From positions 11,869 to 75,868 of the forward strand of contig JAVEXI010000004.1 of assembly GCA_034004165.1 (NCBI GenBank): a stretch of 64,000 bases of DNA, read 5' to 3'. Both the position numbers and the translations under genes were made by a program. Position 1 is the stretch's first letter. Each line of letters begins with the position of its first letter. The DNA comes from Gudongella sp034004165 (lineage in GTDB: Bacteria > Bacillota > Clostridia > Tissierellales > Tissierellaceae). The notes under the pieces are model-generated. The model searched no databases and had not been told where the DNA came from. It saw nothing but the letters and a program-made list of their open reading frames with translations. Positions 8,815 to 17,173 of the stretch are shown in pieces.

Positions 8815-9736
8815 GAAGCACCCTTATCTCCAATTTATTCATAAGGCTCTTTATATCTGACATATCCACCTCTCCTGATCTCCTTATGCAATGTATTACA
8901 CTCGAAGCGATTCCAAGCCTTAACATAGTCTCGTCATCGTAGCCTCGAAGTATTCCGGTACTGAATCCTGCAAGCATGTACCCATAGTTAATATTACAAT
9001 AGCCTGAATTAAGATGAGGCAGCTCTATTCTATAACCTTTTTCGTCAGTTATTACAATAGCTCCTTTTGATCCCATTTCAACTACAATATATTTTATACC
9101 TTTATCTCTCAAGTATCTGGTCGCACGAAAGATTTCGGAATCGTATTCGAGTTTTAAATGAGTCATGTTTTCCAGGGTATTAACATCCAATGTAAGCAGA
9201 TAAGGTTTTTCATTGGCAATGTGATGGGCATTATGCCCCTTCATCCCTGCCAAAACCTTCTGTCCGTTCTCTTTTGCTATTGAAATAATCTCTTCATAAA
9301 CTTCTCCAGGGAAGTTTTTCGGTGCCGTTCCACTTATGCATACCATTTCACTACTTTGAAGATTTTCTTTAAATGCATTTATAAATTCAGAAATTTCCTC
9401 CTTTGAAACACGCGGGCTTATTTCTGAAATTAATTCTTGGTCATCGCTGTAGTTTATAAATAGTTGTTCCCCAGTAGGTTCTTTTATATTAACAAACTCA
9501 TTTATTATTCCTGAATCATTTAAAAAGTCTCTTATTGCCATGCCATTATAACTACCAGCAAAACCCATGCCAATAGACTCTTCGTTCATTACTCCGAGCA
9601 TGAGGCTAAGCTCAATTCCTTCTCCACCAGGAAAAACATCTAATCTTTCTGGTTGAACAGTTCCTACATGTCCTCTTCTGTAAGGAATTTTTATCCTCTT
9701 TCTTATAACCGGGTTAAAGTCAACAGACAGTATCAT
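8804..9736 (-). CDS. PfkB/ribokinase-fold protein, probable pseudokinase
   Basis: A 310-aa protein with the whole fold of 1-phosphofructokinase/tagatose-6-phosphate kinases but altered key positions. The N-terminal NPAID is NPVIR, the sugar-binding GGKGiN is GGEGIELS, and the anion-hole/catalytic GAGDxxxAGF near the C-terminus reads INYGYMLAGF, so the catalytic Asp is gone. Flanking fold elements (VCISGTAPKNFP, KYIVVEMGSKGAIVI) are well kept, so it is not a decaying pseudogene. It overlaps the yhaO-like gene and starts behind AGGAGGTG. Function unknown; a binding or regulatory role is more likely than sugar phosphorylation. Confidence 0.75.
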   Translation of the reverse strand: MILSVDFNPVIRKRIKIPYRRGHVGTVQPERLDVFPGGEGIELSLMLGVMNEESIGMGFAGSYNGMAIRDFLNDSGIINEFVNIKEPTGEQLFINYSDDQELISEISPRVSKEEISEFINAFKENLQSSEMVCISGTAPKNFPGEVYEEIISIAKENGQKVLAGMKGHNAHHIANEKPYLLTLDVNTLENMTHLKLEYDSEIFRATRYLRDKGIKYIVVEMGSKGAIVITDEKGYRIELPHLNSGYCNINYGYMLAGFSTGILRGYDDETMLRLGIASSVIHCIRRSGEVDMSDIKSLMNKLEIRVLHDV

Positions 9737-9758
9737 AACTTACACCTCCTAATATTAA

Positions 9759-9788
9759 ATTATACCCTTTTGAGTGACACCATTGCAA
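9759..9788 (-). promoter_or_regulatory. Candidate promoter for pfkB-like/yhaO/yhaN operon
   Basis: Minus-strand TTGCAA (9788-9783) and TATAAT (9764-9759) with an 18-nt spacer, about 25 nt before the ATG at 9736. It is divergent from the promoter of the plus-strand cassette. Confidence 0.5.
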
Positions 9789-9807
9789 TTACCATCGTTA
9801 ATATACA

Positions 9808-9836
9808 TTGAAAACTACTTGTTATAATTATATAAT
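9808..9836 (+). promoter_or_regulatory. Strong sigma-A-type promoter for the four-gene cassette
   Basis: TTGAAA (9808-9813) and TATAAT (9831-9836) are separated by exactly 17 nt and lie just upstream of the ACT-domain gene at 9860. A second TATAAT at 9823 overlaps it without a well-placed -35. No other promoter is seen before the terminator at 17152, so the four genes are probably one transcript. Confidence 0.7.
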
Positions 9837-9859
9837 AAGATTAAATTGGAGGGATTGAG

Positions 9860-10129
9860 ATGAAAGATATTAATTTGCTATCAGGGCACCTGCCTGGCTT
9901 TATATTGGAATACAGAGATAAGAAGGGAATAATTAGTAAAATTAGCTCTATTCTTGCAGAAAACGATATCAATATTGCAAATATAAGAGTTGACAGAGTC
10001 GGAGAAATTGCAACGATGATCTGTGAGCTGGATTCATCTCTAGATAAAGCTACTATTGTGCAGCTCTCTGATTTCGAAGAACTTATCAGCGCCAGGTTCT
10101 ATGATCCTGACGAAGAAAGAGAAAGATAG
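9860..10129 (+). CDS. Stand-alone ACT-domain protein
   Basis: An 89-aa protein consisting of one ACT domain. The Gly-containing beta-alpha turn typical of ligand-binding ACT modules is present (EYRDKKGIISKISSILAENDINIANI, residues about 17-42), as in the C-terminus of L-serine dehydratase beta or SerA. ACT domains generally sense amino acids and dimerise. The gene begins behind GGAGGGATTGAG and ends 21 nt before the giant gene, so it probably supplies a regulatory subunit to that cassette. The ligand cannot be read from the sequence. Confidence 0.85.
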   Translation: MKDINLLSGHLPGFILEYRDKKGIISKISSILAENDINIANIRVDRVGEIATMICELDSSLDKATIVQLSDFEELISARFYDPDEERER

Positions 10130-10150
10130 TTCTGAATAATGGAGGATTTT

Positions 10151-13100
10151 ATGAAAACGGTTGACAAACTAAAAAAATACGTCAGCGATCACAATATTTA
10201 TGAAACAATGACGTCCTTAGCCAAAAAGGAAAGTTCGACTGTGTTTACATTTGTTGAATCAATGATTCCTTTTCTTGATACTTACAGGGTTTTAGATTCA
10301 TCTGAGTGGATCAGAACCCTTTTTGATTATGCTTGCTTTAAATCATTTCCTCACAAGAAAACAGCCTTAATTGATGATTCACTTATCGATTTATATGAAG
10401 CAACCCTAAATGTTCTTCAGGAAATCAATGGAGCTGAATATCTTGAGTATGACTTTGTTAATTCACTCGATGAATTTGATGTGTTTGTGGATGCTTATAA
10501 GAATCGTTATGTATACGAATTGATGCAGCTTGATTTGGCAGCAACTGGACATAATACTATTGAGCACGTTATTGGCGTTAAGGATGTTGCGATGCATATT
10601 TCATTGCAGCTTCAACAACTAGGGCTTCCACTTGATCTAGGTATAATATTGGGTTCCAGTCTAGGGCATGACGTAGGTAAATACGGCGTAACAGATAATG
10701 AACAATCACGAGTACCTTATTTGCACTATTATTACACAGAGCAATGGTTTAAAGAACTTGGTCTTGAAAAAATTGGTCACATAGCTACAAATCATTCGAC
10801 CTGGGACCTTGAGCTTGAAACTCTTCCTCTAGAATCACTTGTTCTGATTTACTCTGACTTTAGAGTTAAAAACCGTCTGGTTGCAGGCGAATACAAAATG
10901 CACATATTCACACTTGCAGAGTCCTTTCAGGTTATCCTAGATAAACTTGACAATGTTGATGAAGCAAAAGAAAAAAGATATATAAGAGTATATAATAAGC
11001 TCAGAGATTTTGAAGACTATATTGTTTCTTTAGGTGTTGACACCACGCTTATGGGGAGTTTGACTCCTTCTGAAAAAATCTATTGGAGCCTCTTAAGAGG
11101 TGAAGAAATTGTCAGTTCATTTAAACACAAGTCCATAGAAAACAACCTGTTTCTCATGGCAAACCTAGTGAATCACGATAAATTTCTCACTATTCTTGAG
11201 GATGCAAGAAGCCAGGCTAACTGGCGAAGGTTAAGACTATATCTTGAGATACTTAAGGAGTATTCAACTTATCTTACTCAAAGGCAAAAAGTTATCGTTC
11301 TGCATTTCTTAATTGACCTCATGCTACACAAAGAAGAAGACGTAAGAAAAGAGGCATCAGAGTTAATTGGGGGAATTTTATCAAATTACGACGAAGAATA
11401 CAGAAAAGAACTTCCTGCAATGATAAGTCGTAAAGATAGCGTTGAATCAAGTGAAGATGTATTCCACAGAATATTAAATGACCTTTTATATCCGAGCTAT
11501 AAGCTGGCTGAATCACAAAATGAATGGCTTTACAATCTTAAAATTATTGTAAAATCATTGTTTGAGACATGTCAGATTTCAAAAATACCTATATACTTTG
11601 ACAAACTAAATGAGTTTTACAGAAATTCTGAGTCACTTACACCAGTTGCACAGTTCTATTTGGTTCAAACCATTAACTATATTCCATATTCTGAACTGAA
11701 TAGCAACAGAAAAGACCAGCTAAATGAATACATCCTTAAGAGAATATCATCCGAAAATGTAAATATTAGGCTAAGTGCTCTTGATAGGACTTTTGAGATA
11801 ATATCAAAATACGATGATGAAAAACTGAATTCTCCACTTAAAAAGTATCTCTCCCAGAGAACAGAAAAATCGGATATACCTGCAGAAAACTATTCTAAAT
11901 ATATTATGGCTACGAAGTTGAAAGTAGATGAAGAGATTTGTGCCGTCCTAAGAACTAATTACTACTCTGACCAATCTAATGTATCGGAGCTATTTCTCGA
12001 GAACCTTAAGACTGCTACAAGCTGGACTAATAAAAAGATTAATATTGATATCCTGTACGATCAAGTGAGAAAAAATCCACAGTCTACAGGTATCCACACT
12101 GCTATACACCTTTGCAATCTCCTTAAAGTAAGTGCTGTTGAAAGGGTGCGAAATTACAGTGGATATACATTGCTGAACATAATCCCTCTGCTGACATTAG
12201 AGCAGAGAAACGATGTTGCCATAGAGCTTTTAAGAGCTCTTGAAATGGACAGCTATCAGTTTACAAAGTTTATTCCTGAGTACCTAGGTCACTTAATACT
12301 CCACCTTCCACCCAAGGAACTTGATGAACTGATTGATGACTTAGAAGAAAAAATACAAATATCAAGGCCTCAGACAGTAATTCTGCTCTTAAATACTATC
12401 GGTACTGCAATTTTAGGATACCCTGTTTATAAGACCCTTTTTAGCGAGAATTACAGCAAAAATATCAAAAGGCTCTACAGGCTTCTTGGGTTACTGCTAG
12501 TTCCTCTTTCATCCTACAAATTGGAAATTAAGACAGAGGCACTGAGGGTAATTGCAACCACTGTATTTAACTCAGAGCAGTTGTCTCTAGAGGACAAATA
12601 TACGATTTTTAAGAGGGTCGGGAAAAAACTTCTAACCCTTATGGATGATGCTCGGGAAAATGCTTTTATTTTCTATAATACAGCTGCTTCTCTAAACCAT
12701 ATATACAGATTCATCTCTGAATTTGAATTCCAGTTAGGTAAAATGGATATCGAGACAGAGGAAGATGTTGTATTCTTCCCTGGCTCATTTGATCCATTTA
12801 GCCTGAGCCACAGAGAAATTGCCAAAGAAATGACAAAGCATGGATTTGAGGTATACCTGGCTGTAGATGAATTTTCATGGTCAAAGAGAACTGAAGCTCA
12901 TCAATTTAGAAGAGATATAATTAATATGAGCATAGCAAAAGAAGATAAAATTTTCCTGTTTCCTAAGGAAATCCCAATAAATATCAGCAATAATTCTGAT
13001 ATGAGAAACTTAAAGACATTGTTCGGAAAACGTCAGGTTTACTTGGCTGTTGGCTCTGATGTCTTAAATAATGCCTCTGCCTATAGAGGCGATAATGAAA

Positions 13101-14875
13101 TACTCAATTTTTCACATGTCATATTTGATAGAAAGTCCGAAACGGCGAACTACAGGGATGAAAGCAGGCTAGAATCGACGATTGCACGAATCAAAGGAAA
13201 TGTTGTAAAACTTACACTGCCTACCCAATACGAAGATATAAGTTCAACAAAGATAAGAGAAAATATTGACAAAAACAGAGATATCTCCAAACTAATTGAT
13301 CCGATGGCAGCTGATTACATTTTCAACTATGGACTATATTTGAGAGAACCACTCTACAAAACTCTACTAGAAACAAAGACTATTGATATAGATGTTCACA
13401 GAAACCTATCTCATGAGCTCTTCGAATACCTAATGAAACATTTTGGTGAATCTGTCAATGCAGAAGGGTTATTGGATATTAAAGAGAAACTCAGCTACAG
13501 AATTATACTGCTTATGGATACTGAGACAAATTCTCCTCTCGGATTTTCAGCTTTCTACTGGGTAAGACACAGCATGTTATATGAAGAGTTCAAAGACCAG
13601 GAGATAACAGAGTATATCAGAAATAACGCAAAAGGGCGTACTGCCTTTATAACAGGCATGTACGCAAAAGATGACGATGACAATCTAATGGATATGATTC
13701 TTAATGAAACTCTGTCTATAGCGTTGAACAGAGATTATAATTATGCTTTGTATTGCAATACTATGGTAAGCGGAGATAACAAAAAAGCAGAAGATTATAT
13801 GGATATACAAGGTTTTGTCAAAACTCCTTACGTTCATAAGGATGCACCATTATTCATGGTAGATATGAACAATCCTATTACTCTGAATCTTGATTTGGAA
13901 AACACCCTCAAATCACCATATGATAGAGATCCCAGGATACAGAAAGTTATTCTTAATTCAAGGAAAGAATTAAAAAAATCTCTTGCTAATTTGTTCCCTG
14001 GAGAGCTTCTAATATCTTTTAACAGAGATATGGTATACTCAAAGCTGATACAAAAAATCTGCGACGAAAATAATGTACCGGTCAATGACTCCAGCAAGAG
14101 AAGACTTGGCAACAAAATGTGTGTGCCTTTTGGAATAATACTCAATAATTCAATTATTCCAAATACAGTTACTAAAACTCTTCACACAGAAAGGATATTT
14201 GCTCCTGATATTCAAAGTTTTACAGTAGGCAATTTCCCTAATTACTTAACACTAGAGCAGCAGGCTAAGACTATTAAGTCATTTAACAGGCCTGTCATTC
14301 TTCTTGATGATTTGCTCCATAAGGGCTATCGATTAAAAATAGTGGAGCCACTTCTTCGAAAAGAAAACATTGAAATTTCCAAGCTTTTTGTAGGAATTCT
14401 CTCAGGAAAAGGAAGAGAAATTGCTGAAATACGAAAATTAAACGTTGATTCAGCCTATTTTGTTCCTAATCTTAAGCTTTGGTTCAATGAAAGTGGTCAG
14501 TATCCGTTCTTAGGCGGTGATATGGTTGAGAGCAGCAATCTTGATAACAACCTTATACCAAGTGTTAATTTTATTCTGCCTTACGTCTCGCCTAGATTTA
14601 TTAAAGCTGAGGATGTAGTTAGTATATACAACATGAGTGAAACTTCTTTAAACAATACTGTTGCCATTTTTAAGGAAATTGAAAGACTCTACCAGGAAAT
14701 AAATGAAAGAAATCTGACTATATCTTCACTCAGTGAGGTAATACACATCCCCAGATATCCTGATTTGGAACGAGGGATAAGTGAAAAGAGATTTATGAAA
14801 CCATCTTCATTTATAGAAATGGACTTAGATTATCTAAAACGATTAGAGCATACTCTGAAAGGTTACAAGAGGTGA
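10151..14875 (+). CDS. Giant multidomain protein: HD + helical repeats + NadD-like + GNAT-like + PRTase-like
   Basis: A 1574-aa soluble protein with no membrane segment. Visible parts in order: an HD-type phosphohydrolase (about 130-250; GHNTIEHV, then SLGHDVGKYG, then the helix with NHST); a long region of short amphipathic helices resembling HEAT-type repeats (about 330-860); a nicotinate-nucleotide-adenylyltransferase-like domain (about 870-1060; FFPGSFDPFSLSH, VGSDVL, ISSTKIREN, FNYGLYLRE), where the usual HxGH is SLSH; a GNAT-acyltransferase-like region (about 1080-1250); and a phosphoribosyltransferase-like segment (about 1330-1480; VILLDDLLHKGYRL). The start at 10151 is chosen because GGAGG sits 5 nt upstream; an ATG at 10139 includes that site. 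Individual domain calls beyond HD and NadD are tentative. Overall function is unknown but nucleotide/NAD-related chemistry is suggested. Confidence 0.8.
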   Translation: MKTVDKLKKYVSDHNIYETMTSLAKKESSTVFTFVESMIPFLDTYRVLDSSEWIRTLFDYACFKSFPHKKTALIDDSLIDLYEATLNVLQEINGAEYLEYDFVNSLDEFDVFVDAYKNRYVYELMQLDLAATGHNTIEHVIGVKDVAMHISLQLQQLGLPLDLGIILGSSLGHDVGKYGVTDNEQSRVPYLHYYYTEQWFKELGLEKIGHIATNHSTWDLELETLPLESLVLIYSDFRVKNRLVAGEYKMHIFTLAESFQVILDKLDNVDEAKEKRYIRVYNKLRDFEDYIVSLGVDTTLMGSLTPSEKIYWSLLRGEEIVSSFKHKSIENNLFLMANLVNHDKFLTILEDARSQANWRRLRLYLEILKEYSTYLTQRQKVIVLHFLIDLMLHKEEDVRKEASELIGGILSNYDEEYRKELPAMISRKDSVESSEDVFHRILNDLLYPSYKLAESQNEWLYNLKIIVKSLFETCQISKIPIYFDKLNEFYRNSESLTPVAQFYLVQTINYIPYSELNSNRKDQLNEYILKRISSENVNIRLSALDRTFEIISKYDDEKLNSPLKKYLSQRTEKSDIPAENYSKYIMATKLKVDEEICAVLRTNYYSDQSNVSELFLENLKTATSWTNKKINIDILYDQVRKNPQSTGIHTAIHLCNLLKVSAVERVRNYSGYTLLNIIPLLTLEQRNDVAIELLRALEMDSYQFTKFIPEYLGHLILHLPPKELDELIDDLEEKIQISRPQTVILLLNTIGTAILGYPVYKTLFSENYSKNIKRLYRLLGLLLVPLSSYKLEIKTEALRVIATTVFNSEQLSLEDKYTIFKRVGKKLLTLMDDARENAFIFYNTAASLNHIYRFISEFEFQLGKMDIETEEDVVFFPGSFDPFSLSHREIAKEMTKHGFEVYLAVDEFSWSKRTEAHQFRRDIINMSIAKEDKIFLFPKEIPINISNNSDMRNLKTLFGKRQVYLAVGSDVLNNASAYRGDNEILNFSHVIFDRKSETANYRDESRLESTIARIKGNVVKLTLPTQYEDISSTKIRENIDKNRDISKLIDPMAADYIFNYGLYLREPLYKTLLETKTIDIDVHRNLSHELFEYLMKHFGESVNAEGLLDIKEKLSYRIILLMDTETNSPLGFSAFYWVRHSMLYEEFKDQEITEYIRNNAKGRTAFITGMYAKDDDDNLMDMILNETLSIALNRDYNYALYCNTMVSGDNKKAEDYMDIQGFVKTPYVHKDAPLFMVDMNNPITLNLDLENTLKSPYDRDPRIQKVILNSRKELKKSLANLFPGELLISFNRDMVYSKLIQKICDENNVPVNDSSKRRLGNKMCVPFGIILNNSIIPNTVTKTLHTERIFAPDIQSFTVGNFPNYLTLEQQAKTIKSFNRPVILLDDLLHKGYRLKIVEPLLRKENIEISKLFVGILSGKGREIAEIRKLNVDSAYFVPNLKLWFNESGQYPFLGGDMVESSNLDNNLIPSVNFILPYVSPRFIKAEDVVSIYNMSETSLNNTVAIFKEIERLYQEINERNLTISSLSEVIHIPRYPDLERGISEKRFMKPSSFIEMDLDYLKRLEHTLKGYKR

Positions 14876-14879
14876 ATAA

Positions 14880-16115
14880 ATGAATTATTACCGTAAAAAT
14901 TCCTACTTCTTCTTATCAAAATTAAGATATGACGATATGGAACCTATTGATGAAAGTGAAATTAAGAATTACGATGGTATAATATACCTCCTTAAGCAAT
15001 CTGATCCGATGACTTCACGTAGGGGATTTAAGCTTATGAGCGTAAATCAGATTGAAAGTAAAAATGAAGATATCTCAATTATAGAAAATCAGAAAGAAGT
15101 AGAAGGCTACCCTGAATGGATTTATGACAAAATTTCTAAAGGATTGGTTAAAGTAATCAATACAGACTATCCAGAGTGGGAAGCTGAGCTAACTACACTG
15201 CCAATACGCTGGAATGTAAACATTTTTGCACTTGGAGATGTTGGCAGTACTTTGGCTATCGGCCTCCGCCTACTAGGTAAAAACATTAATTTGATTGGCA
15301 TTTATGACAGAAACCAAAATAGGCTGAAGAGATGGGAACATGAACTAGGCCAAATACGAAAACCCTTTGATGAAAGAGCTTTTGCGCCTATAAAAGTTAT
15401 TGAAAAGGAGGAATTGTTCAACTGTGATATGTTCATATTTTGCGCGTCTTCAGGAATTCCACCAGTTGGTTCAGGAGTGTCTGACGTCAGGATGGCACAG
15501 TTTGAAAAGAACAGACAAATTATTTCAGAATACGCAAAAATAGCCCGGAATATGAATTTCAAAGGGTATTTTTCAGTAGTTAGCGATCCAATAGATCCAC
15601 TCTGTAAATCAGTGTTTTTAGAAAGCAACAAAAATGAAGAAGGAAAATTTGACTTTCAGGGACTTGCTTCTAACAAAATAATTGGCTTTGGTCTGGGAGT
15701 TATGAATGCACGAGCAGCTTTCTATTCTGAACAATCTCCAGAGTTATCTCACTATATCGACGAAGGAACAGTATTTGGACCTCATGGCAACGGGCTAATT
15801 GTCGCAGACAGCATAAATAATTACAACCATGAAAAATCTTTGATACTAACAGAAAACACAGTGAATGCAAACTTGAAAATCCGTGAATTTGGCTTTAAAC
15901 CATACATAGCACCAAGTTTATCATCTGGCAGTCTTTCAATCATCTCAGCTATCGAAGGCGATTATTTTTATGGTTCATCTCTTATGGGGGAAGCTTATAT
16001 GGGTTCCAAGGTAAGACTTACTGACTCAGGGCTTGAAGTAACTCAATACAATCTGCATCCCCTGCTTAAACAAAGGCTTGAAAATACATATAATGATTTA
16101 AGGAGCATAATATGA
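14880..16115 (+). CDS. Degenerate lactate/malate dehydrogenase-like protein
   Basis: A 411-aa protein. Residues about 110-400 follow the LDH/MDH fold: a Rossmann loop FALGDVGSTLAIGL (the usual GxGxxG is altered), an acidic strand end (IGIYD), SVVSDPIDPLC in place of NPvDxxt, GLGVMNARAAF in place of the LDSxR helix, and FGPHGN where GEHGdS is expected. The catalytic His and Arg positions appear kept, while the paired Asp (LDSxR) and the Asn of NPvD are not. An N-terminal extension of about 110 residues has no recognisable family. It starts 5 nt after the giant gene and overlaps the flavodoxin-like gene by four bases. Oxidoreductase activity is uncertain; a cofactor-sensing role is possible. 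Confidence 0.7.
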   Translation: MNYYRKNSYFFLSKLRYDDMEPIDESEIKNYDGIIYLLKQSDPMTSRRGFKLMSVNQIESKNEDISIIENQKEVEGYPEWIYDKISKGLVKVINTDYPEWEAELTTLPIRWNVNIFALGDVGSTLAIGLRLLGKNINLIGIYDRNQNRLKRWEHELGQIRKPFDERAFAPIKVIEKEELFNCDMFIFCASSGIPPVGSGVSDVRMAQFEKNRQIISEYAKIARNMNFKGYFSVVSDPIDPLCKSVFLESNKNEEGKFDFQGLASNKIIGFGLGVMNARAAFYSEQSPELSHYIDEGTVFGPHGNGLIVADSINNYNHEKSLILTENTVNANLKIREFGFKPYIAPSLSSGSLSIISAIEGDYFYGSSLMGEAYMGSKVRLTDSGLEVTQYNLHPLLKQRLENTYNDLRSII

Positions 16116-17152
16116 GACAATTTACGGTAATACTTCCTTCAGAACCTAGCAAAATGTTAAGTGCTATGATAGAAAAGGCTTCTGGTGGCAATGAGTATCG
16201 AGTTATAACCTCCTCTGCGGATTTGCCTAATTTGAAAAATAATAACATTCTCTTTGCAATAGAATTAAACCAGATTGGCATAAATCCGGGGATTAATGAA
16301 ATACTTCAGGCTCTTTGGGAAAAGGACAGTGATTCTTTAATTAATAGTCGGGGTGGTATTCTCATTCACAGCAATTGGAATTCGTTCACGAAAACAGCTG
16401 CTCAGGATATTATTTACCTTGCCAATAAAATGGGTTGCCTTTTCCCTGGAAGGCCTACAATAGAAGCTAATACAAACCTGGACAACTTTATACCGATGCA
16501 AAAAATTTACAATATGGAACTTGAAGATATATGCCTTATGAAAAGTGAAGAACTTGGGAGGCGATTGCTGTCAACGCAGGAGTACTATCGAAACAGGAGT
16601 ATTGCTGTACTGCATTCTTCAAATAAAGGAACTTCGAATACACTTGCTCTATGGGATATGGTAAAGAGAAATCTTGATGATGTAGAAATAAATGAAATAT
16701 ATCTGGGGAACGGAAATATTACTGACTGCAGAGGTTGTAGCTATAAGACATGTAAGTTTTTTGGGAAACAGTCTAAGTGCTTTTATGGTGGTATAGTTGT
16801 AGAAGAAGTGTACCCAGCTATCAGCAACGCATCAACGCTATTACTGCTTTGCCCAAATTACAATGATATGCTTCCCGCTAATATTGTGGCCGCAATAAAC
16901 AGACTTACTGCTTTGTTTAGAAAAACAAAGTTTTACGATAAAAGAATTATGTCAATCATCGTCTCAGGTTATTCTGGCGGTGATGCACTTGCTAAACAAT
17001 TAATTAGCAGCTTAAATATGAACAAAACTTTTGAACTCCCTCCAGATTTTTCACTTCAGGTGACAGCAAATGATCAGGGGGCTGTATTAAAGCTAAATGA
17101 CATAGATACGATTGCTTCTCAATTTGCTAAACACATAATGCATTCAATATAA
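16112..17152 (+). CDS. Flavodoxin/NADPH-FMN-reductase-like protein, Cys-rich
   Basis: A 346-aa protein. The C-terminal half (about 163-346) resembles iron-sulfur flavoproteins and FMN-dependent reductases: a phosphate-binding loop (AVLHSSNKGTSNTLA), then DCRGCSYKTCKFFGKQSKC, which carries the compact cysteine cluster typical of that family, then LLLCPNYNDMLPANI and SGYSGGDAL. The N-terminal half (about 1-160) is unassigned. The start overlaps the preceding stop (ATGA). As last gene of the cassette, it ends at a terminator that begins on the stop codon. A redox role with bound FMN and perhaps an Fe-S cluster is inferred. Confidence 0.72.
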   Translation: MRQFTVILPSEPSKMLSAMIEKASGGNEYRVITSSADLPNLKNNNILFAIELNQIGINPGINEILQALWEKDSDSLINSRGGILIHSNWNSFTKTAAQDIIYLANKMGCLFPGRPTIEANTNLDNFIPMQKIYNMELEDICLMKSEELGRRLLSTQEYYRNRSIAVLHSSNKGTSNTLALWDMVKRNLDDVEINEIYLGNGNITDCRGCSYKTCKFFGKQSKCFYGGIVVEEVYPAISNASTLLLLCPNYNDMLPANIVAAINRLTALFRKTKFYDKRIMSIIVSGYSGGDALAKQLISSLNMNKTFELPPDFSLQVTANDQGAVLKLNDIDTIASQFAKHIMHSI

Positions 17153-17173
17153 AAAACCGCATAAGCGGTTTTT
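17152..17173. terminator. Bidirectional terminator
   Basis: AAAAACCGC / GCGGTTTTT with an ATAA loop, flanked by A and T tracts, lies exactly between the converging stop codons of the cassette and the MATE gene. Confidence 0.9.

Noticed and set aside
10139..10150. ATG at 10139 as start of the giant protein
   Set aside because: The ribosome-binding site GGAGG (10141-10145) lies inside it; the ATG at 10151 is correctly spaced.
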